A DNA stretch of 64,000 nt, taken from NCBI RefSeq assembly GCF_010671565.1, contig NZ_JAABOQ010000004.1, forward strand, positions 248,001 to 312,000. The letters run 5' to 3'. Position numbers and translations under genes: made by a program. Below, piece by piece: positions 14,537 to 23,192 of the stretch; position 1 is the first letter of the stretch, and each line of letters begins with the position of its first letter. The notes below the pieces were generated by a model. It saw nothing but the letters and a program-made list of their open reading frames with translations. It made no database searches and was not told the DNA's origin. This DNA comes from Spongiivirga citrea. GTDB taxonomy: Bacteria; Bacteroidota; Bacteroidia; Flavobacteriales; Flavobacteriaceae.

Positions 14537-16564
14537 CTATACAGGAATTTTGACTAATATGGTTGTACCTACTTCTTTTTTGCTCTGAATGGAAAGATGA
14601 CCTTTTAAAATACGAACCCGCTCTGCCATGGTTTTTAAACCCAGACTATTTTGAAGTACCTCTTTAGTAGTTTGAAATCCGCGTCCATTATCTTTTATAA
14701 GCACTTCAATATTCTTTTGCTGCTTAACAATGTTTACAATTATGGTTTTAGCATTAGCATGTTTCAATACATTATTTACTGATTCTTGAATAAACCTGTA
14801 AAAATTAAGTGTTTCTGTTTCATTAAAGTTTTGATTGATATCCTCTACTTCCACAGAAAAAAACATATCACTTTCTCCATCTAAATCAAATAACAGCTGT
14901 TCTATACTCGCTGCTAAGCCTAATTGTTTCAATGTTGCCGGATACAAGTCTCTTGAAATACTCCTAACTTCTTCTAAAGCGGTATTGGCTAGTACCGAAA
15001 GTTCTGTTTGATCTAAATTTTGTGCTTTCTTCTTTATAAAGGTTAACTGCTGTCCTACACTATCATGCAAATCTTTTGACACGCGCGTGCGCTCATTTTC
15101 CTGAGCCTCGATTAAGCCTTGTGTAAAATACTCTTGTTGTTTTATATCCCTTTTAGCTTTTTGTCGCGATTTAAATACTAAAATGAAACCAAATACTGCT
15201 AAAAAACCAGCACCGCCAAACCATAATAATTGGGTTTTCAATTTATTTTGAGTATCTAAAAGTGTAATGTTCTTTTTTTGTGATGCAATCTGAGCTTCGT
15301 TCTGCTCGGTTTTATAAATGGTAGTAAGTTCTCGAACTTGTTGCTGATTCTCTTGGACAGATAAGGAATCGTTTAATTTCTGAAAATCCATATAGAATTG
15401 TAATGCTTTTTCAATTTCACCTTGCTCTTGTGCTATTATAGCCAGCGTTTGATTGGCATCTTTCTGCCCTTCTAAATATTCAATAGTTTGAGAGATTTTA
15501 AGCGCATTTGTAGCATAATCAGTTGCTTCACTATATTCATTGCGTTTTATATAGGTTTTGGAAATTGCATTGTGAATTTTAGCTCTATCTTTAAAATTTG
15601 AATTTAGATCATAATTCTGTAGAGCCTCTTTCTGGTACTCCAAGGCTTTGGTGTAGTCTTTTATTTCGTAATAGGTGTTCCCTAGTTGAAATTGTATCGG
15701 ACGAATTTTTTTCTTATTCTTATTATTTTTATGGTACTCTAGGGCTACTTGAAAATAATCTAGTGCTTTATCATAGTCTTTTAACCGACTATAATTACTC
15801 CCCTTTTTTCTCGAGATAATTGACAATAAATCAGTATTATCGATGTTTTTTACTATAGGAAAGGCTTCATTAAGATAATCGAGTGATTTATTATGATCTC
15901 CTTGTTTATATAAGATATTAGATAAGGATATATATACTGCAGCTGTTCCTGCTGGATTATTTATTGCTTTATAAAGCTCAGCGGCTGTAAGGTAATACTC
16001 TATGGATTTTTTGTGATGCGCCATTCTACTATAGGAAACTCCAATATTCTGTATAGATTTTGCCCAAGCTAGAGAATCTTTCATAGTTTTGAATATGTCT
16101 CCAGCTTTTTCAAAACTCAGTATTGCAGCAGTATAATCATCTTTCAAGTTTTGTACAGCACCAATTTGGTTTAATGCAGATGCCTGGCCCCATGCATGCC
16201 CTAGCTCTTCATTAATTTCTAGCGCTTTTTGAAAATTGATTAGTGCTTCATCATAATCTTTTTGATAGTAATCTACAATTCCTAAACAATTATAGGCTCC
16301 AGCAACACCTCGTTTTGCATCGGCCCTTATAGCTAAACTTAAGGCATTGTTAATGTATTGCTTTGCAAGTTTAGGATTTGAACGCCCAAACTGAATACCC
16401 AAATCATTATAAGCTTTTACTTTTATAGTATCTTCTACCTTTTCTTGTTGGATAAGTTGTTTTAGGCTGTCTACTATTTGTTTGTTTTGGGCATGTAAAA
16501 AATTTACATTTAGAAAAAGAAAAAAAGACACCCAAAGTGTTTTGAATACAGGTTTAACAATCAT
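14537..16564 (-). CDS. TPR-containing NarX-type sensor histidine kinase
   Basis: Membrane sensor kinase of about 675 residues. A signal peptide (FFLFLNVNFLHAQ) leads to periplasmic tetratricopeptide repeats over roughly residues 45-410 (repeated xxYxxALxxxxKAL patterns). One transmembrane helix follows at about 446-465, then a HisKA_3 dimerisation domain with the phospho-acceptor His near residue 500 (SKDLHDSVGQQ), and an HATPase domain with NFYRFIQESVNNVLKHA, DNGRGF and GLKTMAERV. This class pairs with NarL-type regulators, and one follows immediately. An upstream ATG at 16615 would add 17 residues before the signal peptide; the ATG at 16564 gives a proper MIVKPVFKTLW signal start. Confidence 0.93.
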   Translation of the reverse strand: MIVKPVFKTLWVSFFLFLNVNFLHAQNKQIVDSLKQLIQQEKVEDTIKVKAYNDLGIQFGRSNPKLAKQYINNALSLAIRADAKRGVAGAYNCLGIVDYYQKDYDEALINFQKALEINEELGHAWGQASALNQIGAVQNLKDDYTAAILSFEKAGDIFKTMKDSLAWAKSIQNIGVSYSRMAHHKKSIEYYLTAAELYKAINNPAGTAAVYISLSNILYKQGDHNKSLDYLNEAFPIVKNIDNTDLLSIISRKKGSNYSRLKDYDKALDYFQVALEYHKNNKNKKKIRPIQFQLGNTYYEIKDYTKALEYQKEALQNYDLNSNFKDRAKIHNAISKTYIKRNEYSEATDYATNALKISQTIEYLEGQKDANQTLAIIAQEQGEIEKALQFYMDFQKLNDSLSVQENQQQVRELTTIYKTEQNEAQIASQKKNITLLDTQNKLKTQLLWFGGAGFLAVFGFILVFKSRQKAKRDIKQQEYFTQGLIEAQENERTRVSKDLHDSVGQQLTFIKKKAQNLDQTELSVLANTALEEVRSISRDLYPATLKQLGLAASIEQLLFDLDGESDMFFSVEVEDINQNFNETETLNFYRFIQESVNNVLKHANAKTIIVNIVKQQKNIEVLIKDNGRGFQTTKEVLQNSLGLKTMAERVRILKGHLSIQSKKEVGTTILVKIPV

Positions 16565-16902
16565 ATAAAGTGTAATAAAGTCAATACAATCTTTTTTTGT
16601 AAACCAGTATTCCAAGTTTTACTATTTGGAAGAAGTAAGTGTAGCTTTTTCAGCCGGTTTGTTTTTGAAAAAACTTTATATTCGAAGAACAATATATGTT
16701 AAATTATTGTTTAAGAGTTTATATTTTTAACAAAAAAATCAGCCTAGATTCAACCAGTAAAAAAATAATAAGAAAAAAATTCTGCAAGTGAGTACAAAGA
16801 GGTGCTTCAAAGTGGGTTGAATATTTCTTAAATGTTTCTTATTAAGAATGGATTAGTCGACTAAATATTAAACAATTAAAAATAAAATCGTCATTTACTT
16901 AA

Positions 16903-17001
16903 TCAGTCATTCAACTTCCCAATTCTAGCCAGCAACTTAACCTCAATATTCGATACCTGTTGTATTAGCCCTACATATTTGATACGAAAACCACTGCTCA
17001 T
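16903..17001 (-). pseudogene. remnant of a serine hydrolase (beta-lactamase family) 3' end
   Basis: The minus strand reads GLIQQVSNIEVKLLARIGKL then ND and a stop. This aligns without gaps, apart from one residue at the end, with the C-terminus of the intact serine hydrolase 1.2 kb away (GAMQEVSNITVSLLGLVGKL). Only about the last 30 codons survive; the frame upstream is closed by a stop inside the cyclase 3' end. It is best explained as the tail of a duplicated hydrolase gene whose body was lost or replaced by the cyclase gene. The rest of the 451-base gap (16565-16902) is AT-rich and shows nothing else. Confidence 0.75.
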
Positions 17002-17015
17002 TAAAAAAGCTAGGC

Positions 17016-18140
17016 TTATCTAGAAATACTATAAAGCTCAACTGCTTCAGTTTTTCCTCGAAGAACTATTTCTCCTTTTTTGTCCATATCCCAGTTTTTG
17101 GAATTGCTTAATCCATCTTTCAATTGACCCGAAATCAATATTCGTGTATTGTAATTATTGCATTCGGCTTGAATACGAGCTGATGTATTCAAAACATCCC
17201 CCGTATAAACAATCTCTTTTTTTAGCACACCAATCTGCCCAGCGGACACTTTACCAATATGGTAACCGGCTTTAAATTCTGGTACTAATCCAAAAGATTT
17301 TATGAAACGTTCTTCATGTTTTTTAATGGCTTCTTCTATTTTAAAGTAACATTCAATGCAATTATTATTCAATAGACCAACTTCCTCAGGCCATGTAACT
17401 ACAATTTCATCCCCGACATATTGATAGATTTCTCCAAAAGTTTCAAGTATTGCATTGGTCATATATGAATAATACAGTTTTAGCAAATTGAAATATTTAA
17501 TGTGGCCTATTTCTTCTGCAATAGTAGTTGATGATTTCATATCAAGAAACATAAAAATTCGTGTTTCCTGTTTTGGCTTATGGTATTTACCGAAAGAATA
17601 GTTATACAATACTTCATTACCTAAATGCTCGATCAATTCAGAATAAAACAAGGCTAGATAGATGATTACTCCCATGTAAAAAACGAGGCTCCAGAAAGCA
17701 AAAGATGTAATAAAATCTGTTAAGCTAGTAATAATCTCTGCTTCAAAAATGCCTTTTTTCATGATTGAAGCATTTGTTACTAATGTGAATGCTACCAAAA
17801 ACAAGATTATGAATAAGAGATAAAAAATACTTTTGAAAAATATTTTTATCAAAAAAGGCTTTTTACGAAACTTATATCGTAGCCAAGTAATTTCTATCCA
17901 CCCTTGAATAAAACCAATTAAAAAACTACTAGACAGCGTAAACAAAAAAGAATTCAAAGGCTCATAAATGTTACCTGTAGTAGGATACAATCCGGAATTT
18001 CCTAACAAACCATACTCTAGTAACGCATAAACTAAACCAAAAATGAACCAAATAACCCCAAATGAAAGTGCCCTTTTTAAATTCCTTTTGTACTTAGGAT
18101 GCATACTAAAGGTATTAGACTTGAAATTCATTTTTGGCAC
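17016..18140 (-). CDS. membrane class III adenylate/guanylate cyclase
   Basis: 374-residue protein with four hydrophobic helices in residues 25-165 and a class III nucleotide cyclase domain from about 190 to the end. Metal-binding Asp residues lie in MFLDMKSSTT and YVGDEIVVTW; the transition-state Asn and Arg are in GDVLNTSARIQ. All key catalytic positions look intact. It would make cAMP or cGMP at the inner face of the membrane; specificity cannot be read safely. Flavobacterial relatives of this 'adenylate/guanylate cyclase' layout are common. It sits between a serine hydrolase and a remnant of that hydrolase's twin, so it may have arrived by rearrangement. Confidence 0.9.
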   Translation of the reverse strand: MPKMNFKSNTFSMHPKYKRNLKRALSFGVIWFIFGLVYALLEYGLLGNSGLYPTTGNIYEPLNSFLFTLSSSFLIGFIQGWIEITWLRYKFRKKPFLIKIFFKSIFYLLFIILFLVAFTLVTNASIMKKGIFEAEIITSLTDFITSFAFWSLVFYMGVIIYLALFYSELIEHLGNEVLYNYSFGKYHKPKQETRIFMFLDMKSSTTIAEEIGHIKYFNLLKLYYSYMTNAILETFGEIYQYVGDEIVVTWPEEVGLLNNNCIECYFKIEEAIKKHEERFIKSFGLVPEFKAGYHIGKVSAGQIGVLKKEIVYTGDVLNTSARIQAECNNYNTRILISGQLKDGLSNSKNWDMDKKGEIVLRGKTEAVELYSISR

Positions 18141-18205
18141 TGTTGTTTCAGTAAATTTAAAACAACATTGACACTTTACCTATTATGAAAAAAAGGCACG
18201 TATTA

Positions 18206-19297
18206 TTAGTCTTCATTCAATTTCCCAACTAATCCAAGCAACGAAACGGTAATATTAGATACTTCCTGCATTGCCCCTGATGTATTTGACACCGCCACGA
18301 CTGCTGACTTTTTCTCCGGAGCAATCATTAAAAAGGCACTGCAACCATACTGCCCACCAGTATGCCCAATTACATTTCCTAATTTCGGGTTCTCACCGTA
18401 CAAATACCAGCCTAAACCATAACCGCTACCCTTTTTCTCGAGTCCATAATTTTTGCTCATCATTTCGAGCGAATTTTCAGAAACTAGCTTATGATCAATT
18501 AATGCCTTGGCGAACTTTAGTAGATCATCTACCGTTGAAACTACTCCACCTGCAGGAATTCTATTACTTAGATTATTAGCTTTTGCTTCCTTAATTCTTC
18601 CAGGTTTCGATTGATGATATAACACTGATTTTTGATTATCAATAGTTGTTGTATAGTTGACCTTGGTATCATTCATTCCTGCAACATCCCAAACATGAGT
18701 TTTCATATAATCTTGATACTTAAGCCCAGAAACTACTTCGATAACTCGACCTAGTAGTACATACCCATAAACCGAATATTCAAATTGAGTGCCCGGAGTA
18801 AAAAGTAATTCTCTTTCTAAAAAAACTGGAATTAATCCTTTTAGACTCAAATATGTTATTGAGTTCACGACTTCTTTTTTTCCTGCGTAATGCGGAATAC
18901 CCGATGAATGCTGTAACAACTGTAATACAGTAATATTTTGGTAGTTTATGTTATCCTTAAGTTCCGGAATAATGTCTACTATGCTATCTGTAAGTTTGAT
19001 TTTATTAGCTTCTACCAGTTGCATAATGGCTACCGCTGTCATAGGTTTTGCGATTGATGCAATTCGGGAAGTGTTGGCAGTAGTAAATTTTAATTTTTCC
19101 GATTTATTACGTAATCCAGCTGCCCCGGTCCAAACAACAGAATCCTTAACAATAATACCTGCGGCTATACCCATACATTCACCTTTATCAATGGCATTTT
19201 TTAAATGCGAATTTGCCTTTAGAAAATGAGATTCTTCCTGTGCTACTATAGCTGTAGTTACAAAAAGTAAGAACATTATTAATTGTAATTTTTTCAT
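18206..19297 (-). CDS. serine hydrolase, beta-lactamase (class C / PBP4*) family
   Basis: Exported serine hydrolase of about 363 residues. A signal peptide (LIMFLLFVTTAIVAQ) is followed by the beta-lactamase fold: nucleophile motif S81-I-A-K84, a second motif reading YSVYGYVLLG, and GHTGGQYG as the HTG motif. In class C enzymes and relatives the second motif is usually YxN; here the Asn is replaced by Val, while the Tyr remains. Substrates of this broad family include D-amino-acid peptides, esters and cell-wall fragments, so true beta-lactamase activity is doubtful. The ATG at 19297 (MKKLQLIM) is preferred over one 27 bases upstream because it begins the signal peptide cleanly. Confidence 0.88.
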   Translation of the reverse strand: MKKLQLIMFLLFVTTAIVAQEESHFLKANSHLKNAIDKGECMGIAAGIIVKDSVVWTGAAGLRNKSEKLKFTTANTSRIASIAKPMTAVAIMQLVEANKIKLTDSIVDIIPELKDNINYQNITVLQLLQHSSGIPHYAGKKEVVNSITYLSLKGLIPVFLERELLFTPGTQFEYSVYGYVLLGRVIEVVSGLKYQDYMKTHVWDVAGMNDTKVNYTTTIDNQKSVLYHQSKPGRIKEAKANNLSNRIPAGGVVSTVDDLLKFAKALIDHKLVSENSLEMMSKNYGLEKKGSGYGLGWYLYGENPKLGNVIGHTGGQYGCSAFLMIAPEKKSAVVAVSNTSGAMQEVSNITVSLLGLVGKLNED

Positions 19298-19397
19298 GAT
19301 GATTGCCATTATTTGTTTGGTCAAACATATAATATGATTGCCAGCAAATCTAGTAATAACAGTAGTTTGGGATGAAAATATGGCTTTTAGTGACGAA

Positions 19398-20150
19398 TTA
19401 AATAATGTTTCTCAGCTCCTCTTTATATTTTTTAGAAACGGCAATCTTTAGATCATTCACTTGAATTGTATTTCCATCGATCCATTTTACAAAATGTGAA
19501 GGGTTTACAAAATGACTTCTGTGCACTTGCTTTAATTCATCTAGTTCTGAGGTAATCGATTTTAATGTGCCACGCAATAAGGTTTTCTTCAGCGAGTCAT
19601 TTAATAGATAGTATACCTCCACATAGTTTTGCGTACTTGAAATACAAACAATTTTTTCTGGCTCTACCTTTAAAATATCCGATTTATTATCACCTTTTAG
19701 CAAAATCTTGTCGCTGTCTTTTTTACTTTGTAGACGATTAATATACATGCGCCCCACAATCACGAATACTGAGATGAGTGCAAGTATCGGAACATAAATA
19801 CCAATCACATATTCCCACAATGTATATGTTCCATTTACTAGATTACTTTTATAATATGGAAAGCAGAAAAGTAGGGTTGTTAAATATAGTAATACAAAAA
19901 ACAGTAGTTCTAGTTTTATATTCCAAAACCCAAGGCGCCAATACAACTTGTTTTGAAAGAAAACGCATAGCATATAAGCACCAAATACCAATACCCCATA
20001 AGGTGGTAACAAAATAAGTTTAGCCTCAAAAGTTAGATCAGAAACGTCAAAGGGAGAAATAAAAATAAGAAAAACAGTAAGCCAAATACCAAGACCGAGC
20101 CCGACCATACTTTGGTCTTTATATGAAGTGTTTAGTTGAATATGCTTCAT
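19398..20150 (-). CDS. membrane-bound LytTR transcriptional regulator
   Basis: 250-residue protein: four transmembrane helices over residues 15-135, then a LytTR DNA-binding domain from about 155 (ILKVEPEKIVCISSTQNYVE, TLLRGTLKSI, VHRSHFVNPSHFVKWIDGN). There is no receiver domain, so it is a one-component, membrane-embedded regulator rather than a LytR-type response regulator. It lies just upstream of the serine hydrolase on the same strand (73 bases before its longer possible start), which makes that gene and the cyclase the likely local targets. Confidence 0.88.
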   Translation of the reverse strand: MKHIQLNTSYKDQSMVGLGLGIWLTVFLIFISPFDVSDLTFEAKLILLPPYGVLVFGAYMLCVFFQNKLYWRLGFWNIKLELLFFVLLYLTTLLFCFPYYKSNLVNGTYTLWEYVIGIYVPILALISVFVIVGRMYINRLQSKKDSDKILLKGDNKSDILKVEPEKIVCISSTQNYVEVYYLLNDSLKKTLLRGTLKSITSELDELKQVHRSHFVNPSHFVKWIDGNTIQVNDLKIAVSKKYKEELRNII

Positions 20151-20180
20151 TTAAAAGTGAAAATACAATAAAACTTCAAT

Positions 20181-21494
20181 TTAAGTTTTCTGTTTTTTCT
20201 TTCTAGCTGCAGGAAACAGCACATTATTTAATATCAAGCGATATCCAGGGCTGCTTGGATGTAGTTCTAATTCCGTTTTCGGGTCGCCTACTCTATGGGT
20301 ATAATCTTCAGGGTCGTGTCCGCCATAAAAAGTAAAAAAACCTTTTCCCTTAATGCCATGAATGTATCGAGCTTCACCATTACTCTTATTCTCACCCATC
20401 ACCAGGACATTCGATTTTAAGTTGTTTCGATCGTAACTGGTCGTTTGTCCCATAAAGCCTTTTACTAAAGCGGTATGATTTTGGCATAACATTGTTGGAA
20501 TTGGATCCCATTTTGCAGAATAATCCATCAATGTGAAATAATCAAGATCTTTTGGGATACGTCGTTTTCTGGTCATATCAATATCAGAAAACTCATAGGT
20601 AGACGGGTTGCGTTCTAATATGAAATTGGTAAAGGCGAAAGTGTTATTAAAATCTAATTTCGATTGGTAATTCGGTTCTGATGGATCGCCATCAAACATG
20701 GGTTCACAAATGTCCACATTTTCTGCAGCTAAGGCGATGTCAAAACTATCCGTCGCACTGCACATAGCAAACATAAATCCACCACCAATTACATAATCCC
20801 GAATCGTTACCGAAACCGCTCTCTTTAATTCTGATACTTTAGGATAGCCAAGTTTAGTCGCTAAGGCCTCCATTCTCTTTTTATCATTTATATACCAAGG
20901 TGTCGTACGATAGGCACCATAAAATTTCCCGAACTGTCCTGTGAAATCTTCATGGTGTAAATGCAACCAGTCATATAGTAATAACTCATTAGACAATACT
21001 TCCTCATCATACACCACCTCATATGGTATTTCAGCATAGCTTAATGCCATTGTCACCGCATCATCCCAAGGTTGATTCGTTTTAGGAGAATACACAGCAA
21101 TCTTAGGTGCTTTTTCTAGCACCACCGCTTCCATATTTTGTGATGGACTTGCTATCTCTGTTAATATCGATTCTGTCGCAGCATCTGAAAGCACTTCATA
21201 AGACACGCCCCGTATTCTACATTCCTTTTGAAGCTCCTCCGAATCAGGAATTAAGAAAGCACCGCCTCTATAGTTAAGAAGCCACTTTACTTTTTCTTGT
21301 TTTGCCAACACCCAATAGGTAATTCCATATGCCTTTAAATGTTCGTTTTGAGTTTCGGCATCCATAGGAATCAAAATATAGGATGCAAATAGGTTATGTG
21401 CACTGAATACACTCAGTAATAAAAAAAGGCAAGACCGAAATAAGATCGATCTTGCCTTTTTTGAAGCTTTTATGTTGTTAAAAAGGTACGTCAT
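20181..21494 (-). CDS. exported protein of unknown function, GATase-like fold suspected
   Basis: About 437 residues, with a signal sequence (CLFLLLSVFSAHNLFAS). Flavobacterial homologues are, as I recall, often labelled asparagine synthetase B, but no synthetase motif is visible. Conserved-looking parts are GITYWVLAKQEKVKWLLNYR, the IGGGFMFAMCSATDSFDIA segment (a nucleophile-elbow-like Cys), DICEPMFDGD, and a closing GFFTFYGGHDPEDY. The Cys turn plus GGHDPE recalls class I glutamine-amidotransferase-like or ThuA-like folds; this is an inference. The ATG at 21494 overlaps dnaB by 17 bases and puts the dnaB terminator inside the signal-peptide codons; an ATA at 21473 is a possible alternative start. 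Confidence 0.75.
   Translation of the reverse strand: MTYLFNNIKASKKARSILFRSCLFLLLSVFSAHNLFASYILIPMDAETQNEHLKAYGITYWVLAKQEKVKWLLNYRGGAFLIPDSEELQKECRIRGVSYEVLSDAATESILTEIASPSQNMEAVVLEKAPKIAVYSPKTNQPWDDAVTMALSYAEIPYEVVYDEEVLSNELLLYDWLHLHHEDFTGQFGKFYGAYRTTPWYINDKKRMEALATKLGYPKVSELKRAVSVTIRDYVIGGGFMFAMCSATDSFDIALAAENVDICEPMFDGDPSEPNYQSKLDFNNTFAFTNFILERNPSTYEFSDIDMTRKRRIPKDLDYFTLMDYSAKWDPIPTMLCQNHTALVKGFMGQTTSYDRNNLKSNVLVMGENKSNGEARYIHGIKGKGFFTFYGGHDPEDYTHRVGDPKTELELHPSSPGYRLILNNVLFPAARKKKQKT
21423..21461 (-). terminator. strong terminator of dnaB, inside the next gene's signal peptide
   Basis: On the minus strand, AAAAAAGGCAAGA pairs perfectly with TCTTGCCTTTTTT (13 bp) around a 15-base loop. It begins 17 bases after the dnaB stop. 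It also falls within codons of the overlapping downstream frame, so that gene would be expressed only by readthrough or from a promoter further up. Confidence 0.85.
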
Positions 21495-23022
21495 TATCAT
21501 CTGGCGAATCATCATTAATACTTCCGAACGCCTCATTCGCATCAGGAAAACGATCCGGTATAAAAGGATCATCACCATCTGCATTGAGTTTCGATTGAAA
21601 CTCAAAAGGCGAATCGAATTCCTCTAAATTATCAAATTTACCTAAATGACCGATGAATTTTAACCTAATATTATCCAATCCACCATTACGATGCTTAGCC
21701 ACAATAAATTCTGCTTGCCCTGCGGTTGGTGAACGCTCCTCGTCATCCCACTCATCAATTTTATAATATTCGGGACGATAAATAAATGACACAATATCAG
21801 CATCTTGCTCGATTGCACCAGATTCCCTAAGGTCAGAGAGTAAAGGTCGTTTGCTACCACCACGCGTTTCTACAGCACGAGATAACTGCGATAACGCGAT
21901 TACCGGTACATTCAGTTCCTTAGCCAAAGCCTTTAGGTTTCGTGAGATTGTTGATATTTCTTGTTCACGATTTCCTCCACCTTTTACAGCACTACCAGCT
22001 GTCATTAACTGTAAGTAATCGATCATGATTAACTTAATCCCATGTTGAGAAGATAGACGTCGCGCTTTTGCACGTAAATCGAAAATAGATAAGGATGGCG
22101 TATCGTCAATAAAAAGTGGTGCCTTTTCTAGCCCCTTTACTTTAACGTTTAGTTGCTCCCATTCATGCTTTTCCAACTTACCAGTACGCAATTTTTCAGA
22201 GGACAAGCCCGTTTCAGATGAAATAAGTCGGGTAATTAACTGCACTGATGCCATTTCTAATGAGAAAAATGCAACAGGAATATTTTGATCTACAGCAATA
22301 TTTCGTGCCATTGATAAGGTTAATGCTGTTTTACCCATACCGGGACGAGCCGCTACAATAACCAAATCACTAGGTTGCCAACCAGAAGTCAACTTATCTA
22401 GCCTATCAAATCCAGTAGGGATACCACTTAAACCTTCTTTATTCGAAATTTCTTCGATCTTTTTCTTTGCCTGAATTACTAAACTCTGCGCAGTTTCTGA
22501 AGATCGTTTGATATTTCCTTGTGTAACTTCGTATAATTTCGATTCTGCATCATCTAAAAGACTGAAAACGTCTTTTGTTTCATCATAGGCATCTTCAATG
22601 ATCTCTCCCGAGATCTTAATTAGACTTCGTTGGATATATTTTTGAAGAATAATACGTGCATGGAACTCGATATGTGCAGATGATGATACTTTTTGAGTTA
22701 ATTGAATTAAGTAAAAATCTCCTCCGATTAAATCAAGCTTAGCGTCCTTTTTTAATTGAGCTGAAACGGTTAATAAGTCAACCGGCTCGCTATTTTCAAA
22801 CAAGGTATAGATCGCTGTAAAAATATATTGATGTGCCTCTTTATAGAAAGCCTCTGGTGCTAAAATATCGATAACTTCATCAACACCCTTTTTATCAATC
22901 ATCATTGCCCCTAATACAACCTGCTCTAAATCAGTTGCTTGCGGAGGTATTTTACCTCGCTCCAGTCCAACAACGGTACTTTTATCCAGCTTTAAAGCCT
23001 GTATAGGGTTCAGTTTTTCCAT
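21478..23022 (-). CDS. dnaB: replicative DNA helicase DnaB
   Basis: Hexameric 5'-3' helicase of the replication fork, about 514 residues. The N-terminal domain with LEQVVLGAMMIDKKGVDEV and the RecA-like C-terminal domain are both complete: Walker A AARPGMGKTALTLSMARN, Walker B LIMIDYLQLM, SQLSRAVETRGGSKRPLLSD and GAIEQDADIVSFIYR. No intein interrupts it. A short acidic tail (SINDDSPDDNDVPF) ends the protein. The ATG at 23022 (MEKLNPIQ) is preferred over one six codons upstream, whose extra residues (MFTFAA) do not resemble the family. Confidence 0.97.
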   Translation of the reverse strand: MEKLNPIQALKLDKSTVVGLERGKIPPQATDLEQVVLGAMMIDKKGVDEVIDILAPEAFYKEAHQYIFTAIYTLFENSEPVDLLTVSAQLKKDAKLDLIGGDFYLIQLTQKVSSSAHIEFHARIILQKYIQRSLIKISGEIIEDAYDETKDVFSLLDDAESKLYEVTQGNIKRSSETAQSLVIQAKKKIEEISNKEGLSGIPTGFDRLDKLTSGWQPSDLVIVAARPGMGKTALTLSMARNIAVDQNIPVAFFSLEMASVQLITRLISSETGLSSEKLRTGKLEKHEWEQLNVKVKGLEKAPLFIDDTPSLSIFDLRAKARRLSSQHGIKLIMIDYLQLMTAGSAVKGGGNREQEISTISRNLKALAKELNVPVIALSQLSRAVETRGGSKRPLLSDLRESGAIEQDADIVSFIYRPEYYKIDEWDDEERSPTAGQAEFIVAKHRNGGLDNIRLKFIGHLGKFDNLEEFDSPFEFQSKLNADGDDPFIPDRFPDANEAFGSINDDSPDDNDVPF

Positions 23023-23134
23023 GGCTGCGAATGTAAACAAAAGGTTAACACGAGTAGGTAAAGCGGGGAGGTAGAATCTTCACTACTCGTTAACAAAGTA
23101 ACTGTTAATAACTTAAATATATTGTTAATAGCGA

Positions 23135-23169
23135 TAAAAAAAATCCAAAGTCAGAAACCTTGGATTTTG
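23135..23169 (-). terminator. terminator of accA
   Basis: Minus strand: AAAATCCAA, an 11-base loop, TTGGATTTTTTT. The stem is 24 bases past the accA stop and before the dnaB start. Confidence 0.8.
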
Positions 23170-23192
23170 ATAACAAGTGTAAAAATAGCTAG

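Noticed and set aside
16616-16902. Possible promoter or small RNA upstream of the TPR kinase gene
   Set aside because: Only AT-rich sequence; no match to the -33/-7 consensus or a stable hairpin was found.
18206-19297. Calling the serine hydrolase an antibiotic-resistance beta-lactamase
   Set aside because: The family is broad and the YxN motif is altered; the sequence does not support resistance.
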